29,911 nt of DNA from assembly GCA_050736615.1 (NCBI GenBank), contig JBOHWL010000175.1, forward strand, positions 1-29,911, written 5' to 3'. Source of the stretch: JBOHWJ01 sp050736615 (GTDB taxonomy: Bacteria > Desulfobacterota > Binatia > Binatales > Binataceae). Numbering within the stretch: the stretch's first letter is position 1; every line of letters begins with the position of its first letter. Under the pieces are notes generated by a model. The model was not told the origin of the DNA and searched no databases. It was given only the letters and a program-made list of their open reading frames with translations. Positions 7,324-15,929 of this stretch are shown here, one piece after another. The position numbers and the translations under genes are program-made.

Positions 7324-8385
7324 TCAGTCATGTGAGTCGCCGCTTCTTAACAAAGTGGCATCAAGCGCCGCGATGATTTCTTCACTGAAACCAGCCGGCG
7401 CATCGGGGCGCCACACGACCTGCATCTTTTCGCTCAGCGGGAGATAGCCGCCGTGGCTCTCGATAAGAGGACGAATCTCATCGATAAACGCGTCCAGCCC
7501 GGTTGCCGATTGGTCGGCGGCAAACTCCCGTGGAGCACGTTGAACGACGAAGAACAGGCGCTTTAGATCTTCGTATGCCGCTGGATCGTCGCGGCGTATC
7601 GCCGCGAACTTCTCGATGTCCTTGAAGACGTCCCACGCGTTGCGCAGCGAAGTGAAGCGTAGCCTAGCCGAAAAATCGAGCTGTGCCAAGGGGACGCCGA
7701 GCTTCGCGCAGCATACGTCGATCACAGCGGCCGGATCGCTGATCGCAACCGCCGGCGTATCACTCCGACCCGCATCGTCGGGCTTGCGGCCGTAACGGTC
7801 GCGAAAATCCTGAAAAGTATGGGGCGTTTTCGCCAAATGGTAGAGTAAACAAACCCCGTCCGGCGCCAATATATTCCCGCTGATGTCGGCGAGAAGTTGT
7901 TCACAATCCGCAATAGTGGCGGCGTGATAGAGTAGATGGGACGAATAAACCAGGCGAAAGCGGGGCGGCGTCCGCTCATCGTGCGTGGTCAGCAAGCGGC
8001 GGAGATGTCCCGCAAAAGCGTCGCCGGCTTGTACGGCGAAATCCATCAGCGGGATTGTTCGCGCCACTTTCGCCGCATTGAGGGTTTCGACCGCGGCACC
8101 GTGGACCGGATCCGCATACGCAGGATTGAAATCGGTCGCCCTGACGATAAATCCGGGGGGAAAATCAAGCTCTGACAGATATTTCACTAGAGTATCGCAC
8201 GGGCCGCAGCCAATATCCGCCACCCGGATGGGCGCGCTGCCAACGAGCACGATCCCTTCGTTCCCGAGCTGGCGGATGAAGCGGCGGTTGATCGTGGCCG
8301 TCAGGACCTTTTCGTCAGTACCGGCTTTGAAGCTGGGGTAGATCTCGGCGTAGCGATACTCGTCCAGCGTGATTTCACCTGCCAT
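7324..8385 (-). CDS. Class I SAM-dependent methyltransferase-like protein
   Basis: A 353-aa protein with SAM-binding motif I VADIGCGPCDT at 55-65 and the acidic end of strand 2 in VRATDFNPAYADP. A motif IV-like FRLVYSSHLLYH and the strand APDGVCLLYHL follow. The C-terminal 150 residues are not recognisable to me and probably form a substrate cap. The pattern resembles small-molecule methyltransferases more than rRNA or DNA enzymes (no NPPY motif), but the substrate is unknown. ATG 8385 has GAGGGAG 6 bases upstream. The cysteine-rich lipoprotein gene ends 37 bp before it and DUF29 starts 33 bp after it, so these three are likely one transcript. Confidence 0.72.
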   Translation of the reverse strand: MAGEITLDEYRYAEIYPSFKAGTDEKVLTATINRRFIRQLGNEGIVLVGSAPIRVADIGCGPCDTLVKYLSELDFPPGFIVRATDFNPAYADPVHGAAVETLNAAKVARTIPLMDFAVQAGDAFAGHLRRLLTTHDERTPPRFRLVYSSHLLYHAATIADCEQLLADISGNILAPDGVCLLYHLAKTPHTFQDFRDRYGRKPDDAGRSDTPAVAISDPAAVIDVCCAKLGVPLAQLDFSARLRFTSLRNAWDVFKDIEKFAAIRRDDPAAYEDLKRLFFVVQRAPREFAADQSATGLDAFIDEIRPLIESHGGYLPLSEKMQVVWRPDAPAGFSEEIIAALDATLLRSGDSHD

Positions 8386-8422
8386 CGTGTGCTCCCTCTA
8401 GCACGCCCACCGGCCGAGATTA

Positions 8423-9664
8423 TCAAGGTGAAGAGGAGCCACACAGCGTGCCATTGACGTCGCATTGTGGCGTGATCCCGCGCGCCCGCTGTTGCTGATT
8501 GAGCGACGCAATCAGGGCGTTGGATTGCTGATCAATCTGACATCCGCAGAGTTGGCTCGCGCAGCAACTACAATGGGCCGCTTCCTCGGCCTTGATGATT
8601 TCCGAGACATCGCACGCGGCGAGTCCGTTGCACGCGGTCTTAACCAAGTCGCGATCGTTACATTGGTCGGTACACAGGGTCGCGTCGCAGGTCAACCCGG
8701 TCTGAACTCCGCCCGCTTGCGTGCAGGTGCTGTACTCCTGGCATACTTTCTGGCAGCTAACGTTGCTTCCGGGCGGCAGTACGGTTTTACCCGGAGTGTA
8801 TAGCGGGCATCCAAAGCCCCCCGGTGCATCCGGCAGGCAACTGCCAGGCGCCGGCGCAGTCCCGCTTTGACTACTGTTGGAAGGCGCGGAGCTGGCGGCG
8901 GAAGGAGTAGCCGCGGGAGTGTAAGCGGCCGACCATACCAAATCATCTCCCAGCGAACACACCTGATCATTTTGACCGACCTGGTAGGGCCCGTTGAACA
9001 CCGGGCACGAGCACTGCGCGATCCCGTTCGTGCCGGTCTCGTAGCAAGGAGCGGTCATACATCCGGCGTAGGGCGCCTGGGAACAGTTGGTTTGGCCGAT
9101 GCCGTTGGTGGGCACGCAATCGAAGCTGAAAGTGGAAAACAGATCCGCGTGAGGCATCAAAGTGCCCTGGTTGACCGCCTGACAGACCGGCGCGGAATTC
9201 AGCGTCTGGCACTGTGAACCGTCGCTGCCACAGGCCGCGAGGGTTTCCACGTACACGTCGTGGTTGAGAATCGCGTTGATATCGACGAAGTAAACTCCAT
9301 AAGGAATATCGAAGCATTGGCAATTGGCGTAGCGGCCGTCCGCCGTGGGTTTACAGGATAAGTCCTCGGAACCGGTGTTCGGCCCGGAATAATAACATAG
9401 GGCATAAGGTCCTCCGCGGCATGGCACGAAATTAGTGGGCGTGAGCAGGATATCGGCGTAGGCGGGGCCGTAAGAGGTGGTCCAGTTTTTCGGATTGCTC
9501 CAGAAAGCGTATGAATTGGGAACGAAGTGAACTTGCGTGGGCGGCGCGGGTTGTGATTGCTGATCGCCCCCGCAGCCAAAGCCAAATAACGCACACGACA
9601 GTAAGCTTACCGCCAACCAGGCGCAACGATGGTGTCTTTTCAAGTTTGGCCACCGAGTATTCAT
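8423..9664 (-). CDS. Cysteine-rich lipoprotein of unknown function
   Basis: The N-terminus is basic, then hydrophobic, and ends in the lipobox LFGFGC with Cys31, followed by GGDQQSQPAPP, a typical outer-surface tether. The mature 383 residues contain about 32 more cysteines spread in pairs and clusters such as NCQC, QCSC, HCSCC and LCGCQ, which suggests many disulfides or metal sites. A low-complexity Pro/Ala/Ser linker near residues 250-275 splits it into an N-terminal part rich in Tyr, Asn and Gly and a C-terminal part resembling a disulfide-knot domain. I do not recognise a family. AGGAGG is upstream of ATG 9664 but about 12 bases away, a long spacer. The downstream genes are a methyltransferase and DUF29. 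Confidence 0.72.
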   Translation of the reverse strand: MNTRWPNLKRHHRCAWLAVSLLSCALFGFGCGGDQQSQPAPPTQVHFVPNSYAFWSNPKNWTTSYGPAYADILLTPTNFVPCRGGPYALCYYSGPNTGSEDLSCKPTADGRYANCQCFDIPYGVYFVDINAILNHDVYVETLAACGSDGSQCQTLNSAPVCQAVNQGTLMPHADLFSTFSFDCVPTNGIGQTNCSQAPYAGCMTAPCYETGTNGIAQCSCPVFNGPYQVGQNDQVCSLGDDLVWSAAYTPAATPSAASSAPSNSSQSGTAPAPGSCLPDAPGGFGCPLYTPGKTVLPPGSNVSCQKVCQEYSTCTQAGGVQTGLTCDATLCTDQCNDRDLVKTACNGLAACDVSEIIKAEEAAHCSCCASQLCGCQIDQQSNALIASLNQQQRARGITPQCDVNGTLCGSSSP

Positions 9665-9721
9665 GCTGTAGCCGTTTCCTCCTAACCGGCGTTCGTTGAT
9701 TGATACAGTTGTGGCGGGCTT

Positions 9722-9733
9722 AAGTCATGACTT
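9722..9733. promoter_or_regulatory. Perfect 12-bp palindrome AAGTCATGACTT
   Basis: The palindrome lies 57 bp upstream of the lipoprotein start codon and is followed by a T-run on the plus strand. It could be a repressor site for the minus-strand array. No linked regulator was found. Confidence 0.35.
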
Positions 9734-9893
9734 TTTGTAGTCTTCGTGAGTAATCACGTCGTCGGCGCTGAATTCGCTGAGGTGGATGATCGGGGATCGG
9801 ATGGATAGCGGTCCGGATAAGCCGGCTTTCGCACCGTCACACATTTGACGCATGCGGCTCACCGAGGATTACGTCAATCAGTGCGGTGGCCTA

Positions 9894-9935
9894 GTGACGG
9901 GGCGCTGAGCTAATCTAACGCGGCGCCGCCGTCAC
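9894..9935. promoter_or_regulatory. 12-bp bulged stem-loop upstream of 3-hydroxyacyl-CoA dehydrogenase
   Basis: GTGACGG plus GGCGC (9894-9905) pairs with GCGCC (9923-9927) and CCGTCAC (9929-9935), leaving one bulged G and a 17-base loop. It ends 67 bp before the GTG start. It may be an operator for an acyl-CoA-responsive regulator or a leader RNA structure; both are inference. Confidence 0.4.
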
Positions 9936-10002
9936 GCGCGATGCCCATTTCCACATCCTTCACGCGGGCGACGGATCGTCGAAAAGCGGAGAAGGCAAGC
10001 CA

Positions 10003-11295
10003 GTGAGCACTAGCAATGACACAGTCGTGATTTTGGGCGCCAATGGCGTGATGGGTGCGGCGGCGGCGGCAGTGTTTGCCAGCGGCGGGTATAATGTAGT
10101 GATGCTCGCGCGCGACCTTGACAAGGCGCGCCAGGCGCTTGAAGCGGCCAAGACGGCCGCGCGCGCCGAGGCCGTGGCAGAGCGGATTTCGTTGGGTTCC
10201 TATGAGCGCGATATGGAACGTCATGTCGCTCACAGCGCGCTGGTTTTTGAAGCGCTGGCCGAAGATCTTGTTCTGAAGCGCGAATTTTTCAAACAAATCG
10301 ATGGCTGCCGCGGTCCTGAGACGGTGGTGGCGACCAATTCTTCCGGACTGTCGATCACCGCGATGGCCAGTGGGATGAGCGATTCGTTCCGCCGCCATTT
10401 CCTCGGCATTCATATGTATAATCCGCCGCATATCATCGTCGGGACCGAACTGATCCCGCATGCCGAAACCGACGATGCGGTGCTTAGCCGAATTGCCATG
10501 GCTTTTGGCAAACGCTTCGGGCGCAAGCTTATCACCACCCGCGATCGGCCTGCCTTCGTCGGCAACCGCGTCGGCTTTCGTGTGATGAACGAAGCCGCGC
10601 AATTGGCCGAGGAACAGGGGGTGGCGTTTATCGATTATCTCATTGGACCACATACCGGGCGCGCGATGGCCCCGCTCGCGACTGTTGACCTGGTCGGGTG
10701 GGACGTGCATAAGGCTATCGTCGATAACGTATATGCCAATTGCGAGGACGAGGCGCGCAATTGCTTCAAGCTGCCGGCCTATATGGAGGCAGCCATCGCG
10801 GAGGGTCGTTTGGGGGACAAAACCGCCGAAAAGGGCGGTTTCTATCGTCGCGCGGCGGGCCGTACGGTTGAGGTGCTTGATCCTCGGAGCAACTCTTATC
10901 AGCCGTTCATTCCACCGCGCCCCATCGATTTCGTCGAGCGCATGAAGGCGCTCAATCGCGTGGGCCGCTATCCCGAGGCGCTGCGGACGCTGGCGCAGGC
11001 GGAGGGACGGGAGGCCGCGCTCGCGCGCAAGGTTGTGCTCGGGTATGTAAGCTACGCGCTCAATCGCGTAGGGGATGTCGCCGCGTCCCCCGCCGACGTT
11101 GATACTATCATGAGCTACGGCTTTAATTGGACGCCGCCATGCGCGATTGTCGACCTTATAGGAGCGCGCCGGACGCTTGAGCTGATGGCCGATTGTGGAC
11201 TGATAGTGCCGCCGGTGGTCGAGCAGGCGGCGGCAAAAGGGACTAAACTGTTTAGTAAAGGGGTGCTCGAATACGGACGCACCTTTGTTGGCTAG
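10003..11295 (+). CDS. 3-hydroxyacyl-CoA dehydrogenase (FadB-type fold)
   Basis: This enzyme oxidises (3S)-hydroxyacyl-CoA to 3-ketoacyl-CoA with NAD+ in beta-oxidation. The 430-aa protein has a Rossmann motif GANGVMG at 12-18, then ATNSSGLSI with the catalytic-region Ser, GIHMYNPPHIIVGTELI holding the His-Glu pair, and FVGNRVGFRVMNEA with the conserved Asn. A C-terminal 3HCDH domain shows YVSYALNRVGDVA, VDTIMSYGFNW and AIVDLIGARRTLELM. The length suits a monofunctional enzyme with two C-terminal helical domains and no enoyl-CoA hydratase half. GTG 10003 follows GGAGAAGG. A thiolase gene follows after 110 bp, giving the last two steps of a beta-oxidation cycle in one transcript. Confidence 0.9.
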   Translation: MSTSNDTVVILGANGVMGAAAAAVFASGGYNVVMLARDLDKARQALEAAKTAARAEAVAERISLGSYERDMERHVAHSALVFEALAEDLVLKREFFKQIDGCRGPETVVATNSSGLSITAMASGMSDSFRRHFLGIHMYNPPHIIVGTELIPHAETDDAVLSRIAMAFGKRFGRKLITTRDRPAFVGNRVGFRVMNEAAQLAEEQGVAFIDYLIGPHTGRAMAPLATVDLVGWDVHKAIVDNVYANCEDEARNCFKLPAYMEAAIAEGRLGDKTAEKGGFYRRAAGRTVEVLDPRSNSYQPFIPPRPIDFVERMKALNRVGRYPEALRTLAQAEGREAALARKVVLGYVSYALNRVGDVAASPADVDTIMSYGFNWTPPCAIVDLIGARRTLELMADCGLIVPPVVEQAAAKGTKLFSKGVLEYGRTFVG

Positions 11296-11405
11296 CGCAC
11301 CGTGCTGCGGGGCTGAGCGAGTGAGCGAATCTTTATCTAGCCGAAGGCTTGCGGACTCGCCCGCTCCACGGAGCTGCGTTTAGGAATTAAGCTAAGGAGT
11401 AAGCG

Positions 11406-12641
11406 ATGAGCAAACCGGCGCCGGTATACATTCTGGGTGGAGCGCAGAGCGATTTCGCCCGTAACTGGACCAAGGAAGGCAAACATTTCGTGGCGGTGAT
11501 GGGCGAAGCGGTGCAGGATGCTCTGGCCGCGACCGAAATCGACGCAAAAGAAGTTCAAACCGCCCACGTAGGCAATTTCGCCGCGGAACTTTATGCCAAA
11601 CAGGGGCAGGTCGGAGCCTTCTTCCTGGAAACTGATCCGATCTTCTCTGGTATTCCGACCAGTCGTCACGAGGCGGCTTGTGCCTCGGGCTCGATCGCGA
11701 TTCTCGCCGCTTCCGCCGAAATCGAGGCTGAGCGCTATGATCTGGCCGCCGTAGTCGGGATGGAGCAGATGAAGACCGTTGACAGCGTCACCGGCGGTGA
11801 TTATCTCGGCACCGCTGGATGGTACGAGCGTGAATGCAAAGGCAAGGATTATCCTTTCCCGCGTCTATTCGGCCGGCTCGGCGACGAATATGACCGCCGC
11901 TTCGGCTTGAAGGACGAACATCTCGCCCATATCTCCGCTGTCAATTATTCGAACGCCAAGCGCAATCCCAACGCGCAGACCCGCAACTGGTTTATGAGCG
12001 AAAGCAACGCCCAGCAGACCAGCAAGTTCAATCAGGTCATCGCCGGGCGTATCAAGGTCAGCGATTGTTCCCAGGTTACCGACGGCACCGCCGTGTTGTT
12101 TCTTGCCTCCGAAAAATTTGCCGCCGAGTATGCCCGCTGCCATGGACTGACGCTCGACGATCTGCCGCGCATTCTCGGCTGGGGTCATCACACCGCGCCG
12201 ATCGAATTCGACGTTAAAGTCGCGGAGAGCAAAAACGACAAATATGTGCTGCCACATACCCGCGCGGCTATTCTCGACGCTTTCCAGCGCGCCGGAGTCG
12301 GTTCGGTATGGGACGTTTCGGGCATCGAGACTCACGATTGCTTCACCACCTCGGAGTATATGGCCATCGACCATTTCGGCCTGACCGCTCCCGGCGAGTC
12401 ATGGAAGGCGGTTGAAGAGGGCGTGATCGAAATGGGCAACAAGATGCCGGTTAATCCGAGTGGCGGACTCATTGGCGCGGGCCATCCGGTGGGCGCGACC
12501 GGTGTGCGCCAGATGCTCGATTGCTACAAGCAGATTGTTGGCAAAGCCGGCGAGTATCAGGTTGAGGGCGCGAAGAAATTCGCAATGCTTAACATCGGCG
12601 GCAGTGGCACCACCAGTTGTGCGTTTGTAGTCGGCAAATAA
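11406..12641 (+). CDS. SCP-2-type thiolase / acetyl-CoA acetyltransferase family protein
   Basis: This thiolase would cleave 3-ketoacyl-CoA with CoA, the partner step to the upstream dehydrogenase. The nucleophile is Cys92 in HEAACASGSIAI. The C-terminal half has THDCFTTSEYMAIDHFG, then NPSGGLIGAGHPVGATGVRQ, containing the His and Gly residues of the active site, and LNIGGSGTT at the end. The HDCF motif in place of NEAF marks the SCP-2 (SCPx) thiolase branch, often acting on sterol side chains or branched acyl-CoAs; that substrate range is only inferred. At 411 aa it is full length. ATG 11406 follows the strong site AAGGAG 6 bases upstream. It converges on a membrane protein gene 49 bp away. 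Confidence 0.93.
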   Translation: MSKPAPVYILGGAQSDFARNWTKEGKHFVAVMGEAVQDALAATEIDAKEVQTAHVGNFAAELYAKQGQVGAFFLETDPIFSGIPTSRHEAACASGSIAILAASAEIEAERYDLAAVVGMEQMKTVDSVTGGDYLGTAGWYERECKGKDYPFPRLFGRLGDEYDRRFGLKDEHLAHISAVNYSNAKRNPNAQTRNWFMSESNAQQTSKFNQVIAGRIKVSDCSQVTDGTAVLFLASEKFAAEYARCHGLTLDDLPRILGWGHHTAPIEFDVKVAESKNDKYVLPHTRAAILDAFQRAGVGSVWDVSGIETHDCFTTSEYMAIDHFGLTAPGESWKAVEEGVIEMGNKMPVNPSGGLIGAGHPVGATGVRQMLDCYKQIVGKAGEYQVEGAKKFAMLNIGGSGTTSCAFVVGK

Positions 12642-12690
12642 CCTTCGAAGCCGGCTAATCGCGCAGGCCCATTGGCCACGCGGGTTTCCG

Positions 12691-13227
12691 CTAATTCGAG
12701 CGTCGGCGCACCGGTTGGCGCCGGCGCTCGCGTTTGCTTTTGACGATCATCGACGCCAGCTTCGGTTGTGCCGTTCGCTTCACGGGGGAAGGTGTTGCGG
12801 TTGCGGGCTCTCCATCTTTGGGAGTCTGAGCTTCCGCCAATGCGTTGGCCGCGTGCAGGCCCCCAATCGATACCAGCAGGATTGCGAATGCGAGCGGCCA
12901 CATAATCCGCGACGGCGCCACCATCCCAGCCAGAAAAGCCACAAACGAGATCGGCATCGCCAGGATACTGGCCAATTCAAGGCCGCGTATGTTGCCGTCG
13001 AGGTAAGCGGAGCGTTCGGCCAGGCCAAACCCCGCCAACGAGACCAGGTAGGAAATCACCGTCAGAGACAAACCGGTCTCACCCGTGTATCCGTTTTTGA
13101 CGTGAAGCCCGAGAATAAAGCCGAGGATAACGAACGGATTGATAATCCCGATCATCAGGCTCACAAAAACCAAGGCATACCAGCGGCCGGTACCCGACTT
13201 GATTAAATGCCACCAGGAAGTCGACAT
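12691..13227 (-). CDS. Four-helix membrane protein of unknown function
   Basis: The 178-aa protein has four hydrophobic segments: ALVFVSLMIGIINPFVILGF, LTVISYLVSLAGFGLA, LASILAMPISFVAFLAGMV and WPLAFAILLVSIGGLHAANA. It ends in a Pro/Thr-rich stretch and a very basic tail, RERRRQPVRRR, that should be cytoplasmic. I do not recognise a family. I prefer the start at 13227 (MSTSWW), with GGGGA about 9 bases upstream; an in-frame start at 13293 would add 22 charged residues with no good ribosome site. It is divergent from the waaF-like gene and convergent with the thiolase. Confidence 0.6.
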   Translation of the reverse strand: MSTSWWHLIKSGTGRWYALVFVSLMIGIINPFVILGFILGLHVKNGYTGETGLSLTVISYLVSLAGFGLAERSAYLDGNIRGLELASILAMPISFVAFLAGMVAPSRIMWPLAFAILLVSIGGLHAANALAEAQTPKDGEPATATPSPVKRTAQPKLASMIVKSKRERRRQPVRRRSN

Positions 13228-13556
13228 GGAAAACGTCCCCGCCAAATGCTGATACGCTACTTCAACACGCTTGCGCTCGCCGCGCGCTTCCAATCTACTC
13301 GTTTGAGTTCCCCGCGCCAGAGCGCGACCGCAGGTTGGCTAAAGAAAAACCGCGATGCGGCCAACTGCTCACGGCCGCGCGCGTTGCCAGGACTCCGCTC
13401 TGGTAACGACAGCGCGGAGACGTATCCGGAATGCTGAGACGCATCAATAGTCCGCCGGGAAGTGCCCCGTCGTTTTTTGCCAAAAAAATCGGGCTCGGTT
13501 TCGTTCGTGCAAAAGATTCCGATCAGCGCGAGCGCTCTTCCGACCGTCGGCATGGA
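13228..13556. other. 329-bp divergent intergenic region with hairpin
   Basis: It separates the four-helix protein (-) from the waaF-like gene (+). In-frame codons upstream of both starts extend into it, but neither extension is protein-like. A 9-bp stem with one G-U pair, CGTTGCCAG (13382-13390) and CTGGTAACG (13400-13408), has a 9-base loop. No clear promoter was picked out. Confidence 0.5.
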
Positions 13557-14600
13557 ATGCCGCGCCGAATCCTAGTCAAGGAGGTGAATTGGCTGGGTGA
13601 CCTTGTCATGAGTTTGCCCGCACTACGCGCCATCCGTGCCGCGTTTCCGTCCGCGTGGCTCGCGGTGTTGGTCAAAAGCGAATTGGCCGGCTTCTTCGAC
13701 GGAATGGATTGGATCGACGAGGCTATCCCGTACCGAATCCGCCCGGGCGCACTTGGGCTGCCCGACAAATTTCAAGTGATACATCGAATTAATGCGGGTC
13801 ACTACGATATCGCGGTGCTCTTTCCCAACAGCTTCGCGGCCGCATTATGGCCCGCGCTGGCGCGTGTGCCGCGCCGCGTTGGTTACGCGACTGATCACCG
13901 CGGGATGCTGCTGACGGATCGCGCCACGGCGCCATCTTACGCATTTACGGGACATCAATCGCTTTACTGGCTCGCGCTAGTGCGTGCGGCGCTTGTTACC
14001 GGCCCAGTCGATGAATGTAAATTAACGCTTGAAGTCAGCATGGGAAATCGCGAGCGTATGCGCCAATGGCTGAGGGATAATCGCCGATGTCCTGAGCGCC
14101 GCTTGATTGCGTTGACACCTGGCGCGGCCTACGGGCCGGCCAAGCAATGGCCTTCGGAGAGCTACGCGGCTCTGATTGATCTGCTCGCTGAGCGTCATCA
14201 AGTCGAATGCGTGCTGTTGGGCGGACCCTCCGAACGTGGCGTATGCGAGCGTGTCGCCAGCTTGACCAGGTATCCAGCCTTGAACGCGGCGGGTCTGACG
14301 ACGGTTGGCGAGCTGATCGGTTTGCTCGCGCAATGCGACGGCTTTGCCGGCAATGATTCCGGTGCGATGCATCTGGCGGCGGCGCTCGGCATCCCGGCGG
14401 TCGGGATCTTCGGTTCGACCGCTCCAGGGCGGACCGGACCACGCGGCCCGCGCGCGAGCGTCATTTATCGTCCGCTCGAATGCAGCCCTTGTCTTAAGCG
14501 TACTTGCCGTTTCGACCATTATCGCTGTCTTCGCCAGATCACGCCGGAGGAAGTCTGTGAGCCGCTCGCGCGAATGGGCGCATTCGCGGCCGCGCCATAA
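13557..14600 (+). CDS. waaF: ADP-heptose:LPS heptosyltransferase II-like (GT9)
   Basis: GT9 enzymes of this type add heptose from ADP-heptose to the LPS inner core at the inner membrane. The N-terminus ILVKEVNWLGDLVMSLPALR fits WaaF. The nucleotide-sugar domain has TPGAAYGPAKQWPSE, then LLGGPSERGVC and the donor-site block GNDSGAMHLAAALG. A Cys-rich end, CSPCLKRTCRFDHYRCL, is also usual for heptosyltransferase II. At 347 aa it matches WaaF length (about 348). I chose ATG 13557 since the heptosyltransferase fold starts right after it; a frame-open start at 13431 adds 42 unlike residues. The gene is 39 bp before lpxD, so both likely form an LPS operon. Confidence 0.85.
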   Translation: MPRRILVKEVNWLGDLVMSLPALRAIRAAFPSAWLAVLVKSELAGFFDGMDWIDEAIPYRIRPGALGLPDKFQVIHRINAGHYDIAVLFPNSFAAALWPALARVPRRVGYATDHRGMLLTDRATAPSYAFTGHQSLYWLALVRAALVTGPVDECKLTLEVSMGNRERMRQWLRDNRRCPERRLIALTPGAAYGPAKQWPSESYAALIDLLAERHQVECVLLGGPSERGVCERVASLTRYPALNAAGLTTVGELIGLLAQCDGFAGNDSGAMHLAAALGIPAVGIFGSTAPGRTGPRGPRASVIYRPLECSPCLKRTCRFDHYRCLRQITPEEVCEPLARMGAFAAAP

Positions 14601-14639
14601 TCTTAAGTGCCACCTCAATATAGAATCGCGGAGAAATGC

Positions 14640-15671
14640 ATGAAGCTGGGCGATATAGCGCGTAACCTTGGCCTTGAACTCAACGGCGATGGGGCAATTG
14701 AAATCACGTCGCCATCCCCGATTGAGGCCGCCGGTCCCGGCGCGATTACCTTCGCGACCGGATCGAAATATGCGGCGGCATTGTGTGCCAGCCACGCCAG
14801 CGCCGCGATCGTGACGCGCGAGTTGGCGGCCTCGGCACCTTGCGCAACTTTGGTCAGCGGCAATCCCGCTTTTGATTTCGCGCGCGTGCTCGCGTTGTTT
14901 TTTCCGCCTTACCGCCCGCCCGTGGGGATTCATCCGAGCGCCGTGATTGCGGCGGACGCCATGATTGGCGAACAGGCAAGCGTCGGGGCTTATTGTGTGA
15001 TTGGGGCTGGGGTCAGGATCGGACGTTCAGCCGTCATCCATCCGCACGTTACGGTCTATCCCGGCGTCAGCATTGGCGATGATTTCGTCTGCCATAGCCA
15101 TGTTTCAATCCGTGAGCAGGTGACCATAGGTAACCGCGTCACCATTCTCAATGGCGCGGTGATCGGGGCGGACGGATTCGGCTTCGTTGAGCATCAGGGG
15201 AATCTGATCAGAGTGCCGCAGGTGGGCGCCGTAATCATTGAAGACGAGGTCGAAATCGGCGCCAATACCACAGTCGACCGTGCTACGATGGGTGCGACGA
15301 TGGTCCGGCGCGGCGTGAAACTCGACAATTTGATCCAGGTCGGACACAACTGTGAAGTTGGTGAATTCTCCCGCATGGCGGCGCAGTCGGGACTGGCTGG
15401 ATCCGTCAAGGTTGGCAACTGGTGCCAGTTTGGGGGTCAATCCGGCTTCGCCGACCATGTTGAGGTCGGCAATCGCGTGCGCGTGATCGCGCAAGCCGGC
15501 GTTCACAACGATCTCGCGGCGGACGCGCTGGTGGGTGGCACGCCGGCCATCGAGATGCGCGCGTTCCGCCGGATGGTCGCGGTTGAGCCGCGCTTGCCAG
15601 AGTTGGCGCGGCGCTTACGCGCACTTGAACGGCGGCTTGGCCGTGATCGCCTTGATGACGAACGAGACTAA
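14640..15671 (+). CDS. lpxD: UDP-3-O-acylglucosamine N-acyltransferase
   Basis: LpxD adds the second 3-hydroxyacyl chain, from acyl-ACP, onto UDP-3-O-acyl-glucosamine in lipid A synthesis. The N-terminal uridine-binding domain includes GPGAITFATGSKYAAAL. A left-handed beta-helix of hexapeptide repeats follows from about residue 97 (IHPSAVIAADAMIGEQASVG onwards), with DGFGFVEHQGNLIRVPQVG and the catalytic His236 in QVGHNCEVG. The C-terminal helix ends in LARRLRALERRLG. At 343 aa it equals the usual length. ATG 14640 has GGAG 7 bases upstream; the GTG at 14607 adds 11 unlike residues. The usual partners fabZ and lpxA are not next to it; waaF-like is upstream instead. Confidence 0.95.
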   Translation: MKLGDIARNLGLELNGDGAIEITSPSPIEAAGPGAITFATGSKYAAALCASHASAAIVTRELAASAPCATLVSGNPAFDFARVLALFFPPYRPPVGIHPSAVIAADAMIGEQASVGAYCVIGAGVRIGRSAVIHPHVTVYPGVSIGDDFVCHSHVSIREQVTIGNRVTILNGAVIGADGFGFVEHQGNLIRVPQVGAVIIEDEVEIGANTTVDRATMGATMVRRGVKLDNLIQVGHNCEVGEFSRMAAQSGLAGSVKVGNWCQFGGQSGFADHVEVGNRVRVIAQAGVHNDLAADALVGGTPAIEMRAFRRMVAVEPRLPELARRLRALERRLGRDRLDDERD

Positions 15672-15929
15672 CGATGTATACGAATTTCCCGACTCTTGAT
15701 GACCGGGAATAGCCGGTTCACCAACTGGCGTGGTTCTTTCATTTATTCGCCGGCAGGCATTGACGGAATCCAGTGTGTAATTCACTTGGCAAAACAGGTT
15801 AGACGGTCCGTGATGGGTGAGATAATCGATTTCAGTGCGATAAAATCGGGTCGAGTCGGCGGCAGGCGGCGCGCCGCACTAGTGGGTGAGGTGAACGCGC
15901 GAGAGCTTGCTCCGGCGGGCCTGCTCATC

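Larger units (their letters stand above)
9665..10002. other. 338-bp divergent intergenic region
   Basis: It separates the cysteine-rich lipoprotein (-) from 3-hydroxyacyl-CoA dehydrogenase (+). I see no gene in it. It holds a 12-bp perfect palindrome at 9722-9733 and a long stem-loop at 9894-9935, listed separately, plus GGAGAAGG near 9990, which serves the GTG at 10003. Confidence 0.6.

Noticed and set aside
9910..10710. 266-aa minus-strand open frame opposite 3-hydroxyacyl-CoA dehydrogenase
   Set aside because: Antisense to a clear enzyme gene; composition not protein-like.
13431..13556. Upstream extension of the waaF-like gene
   Set aside because: It adds 42 residues unlike the heptosyltransferase N-terminus; homologues start at the ILVKEVNWLGD segment.
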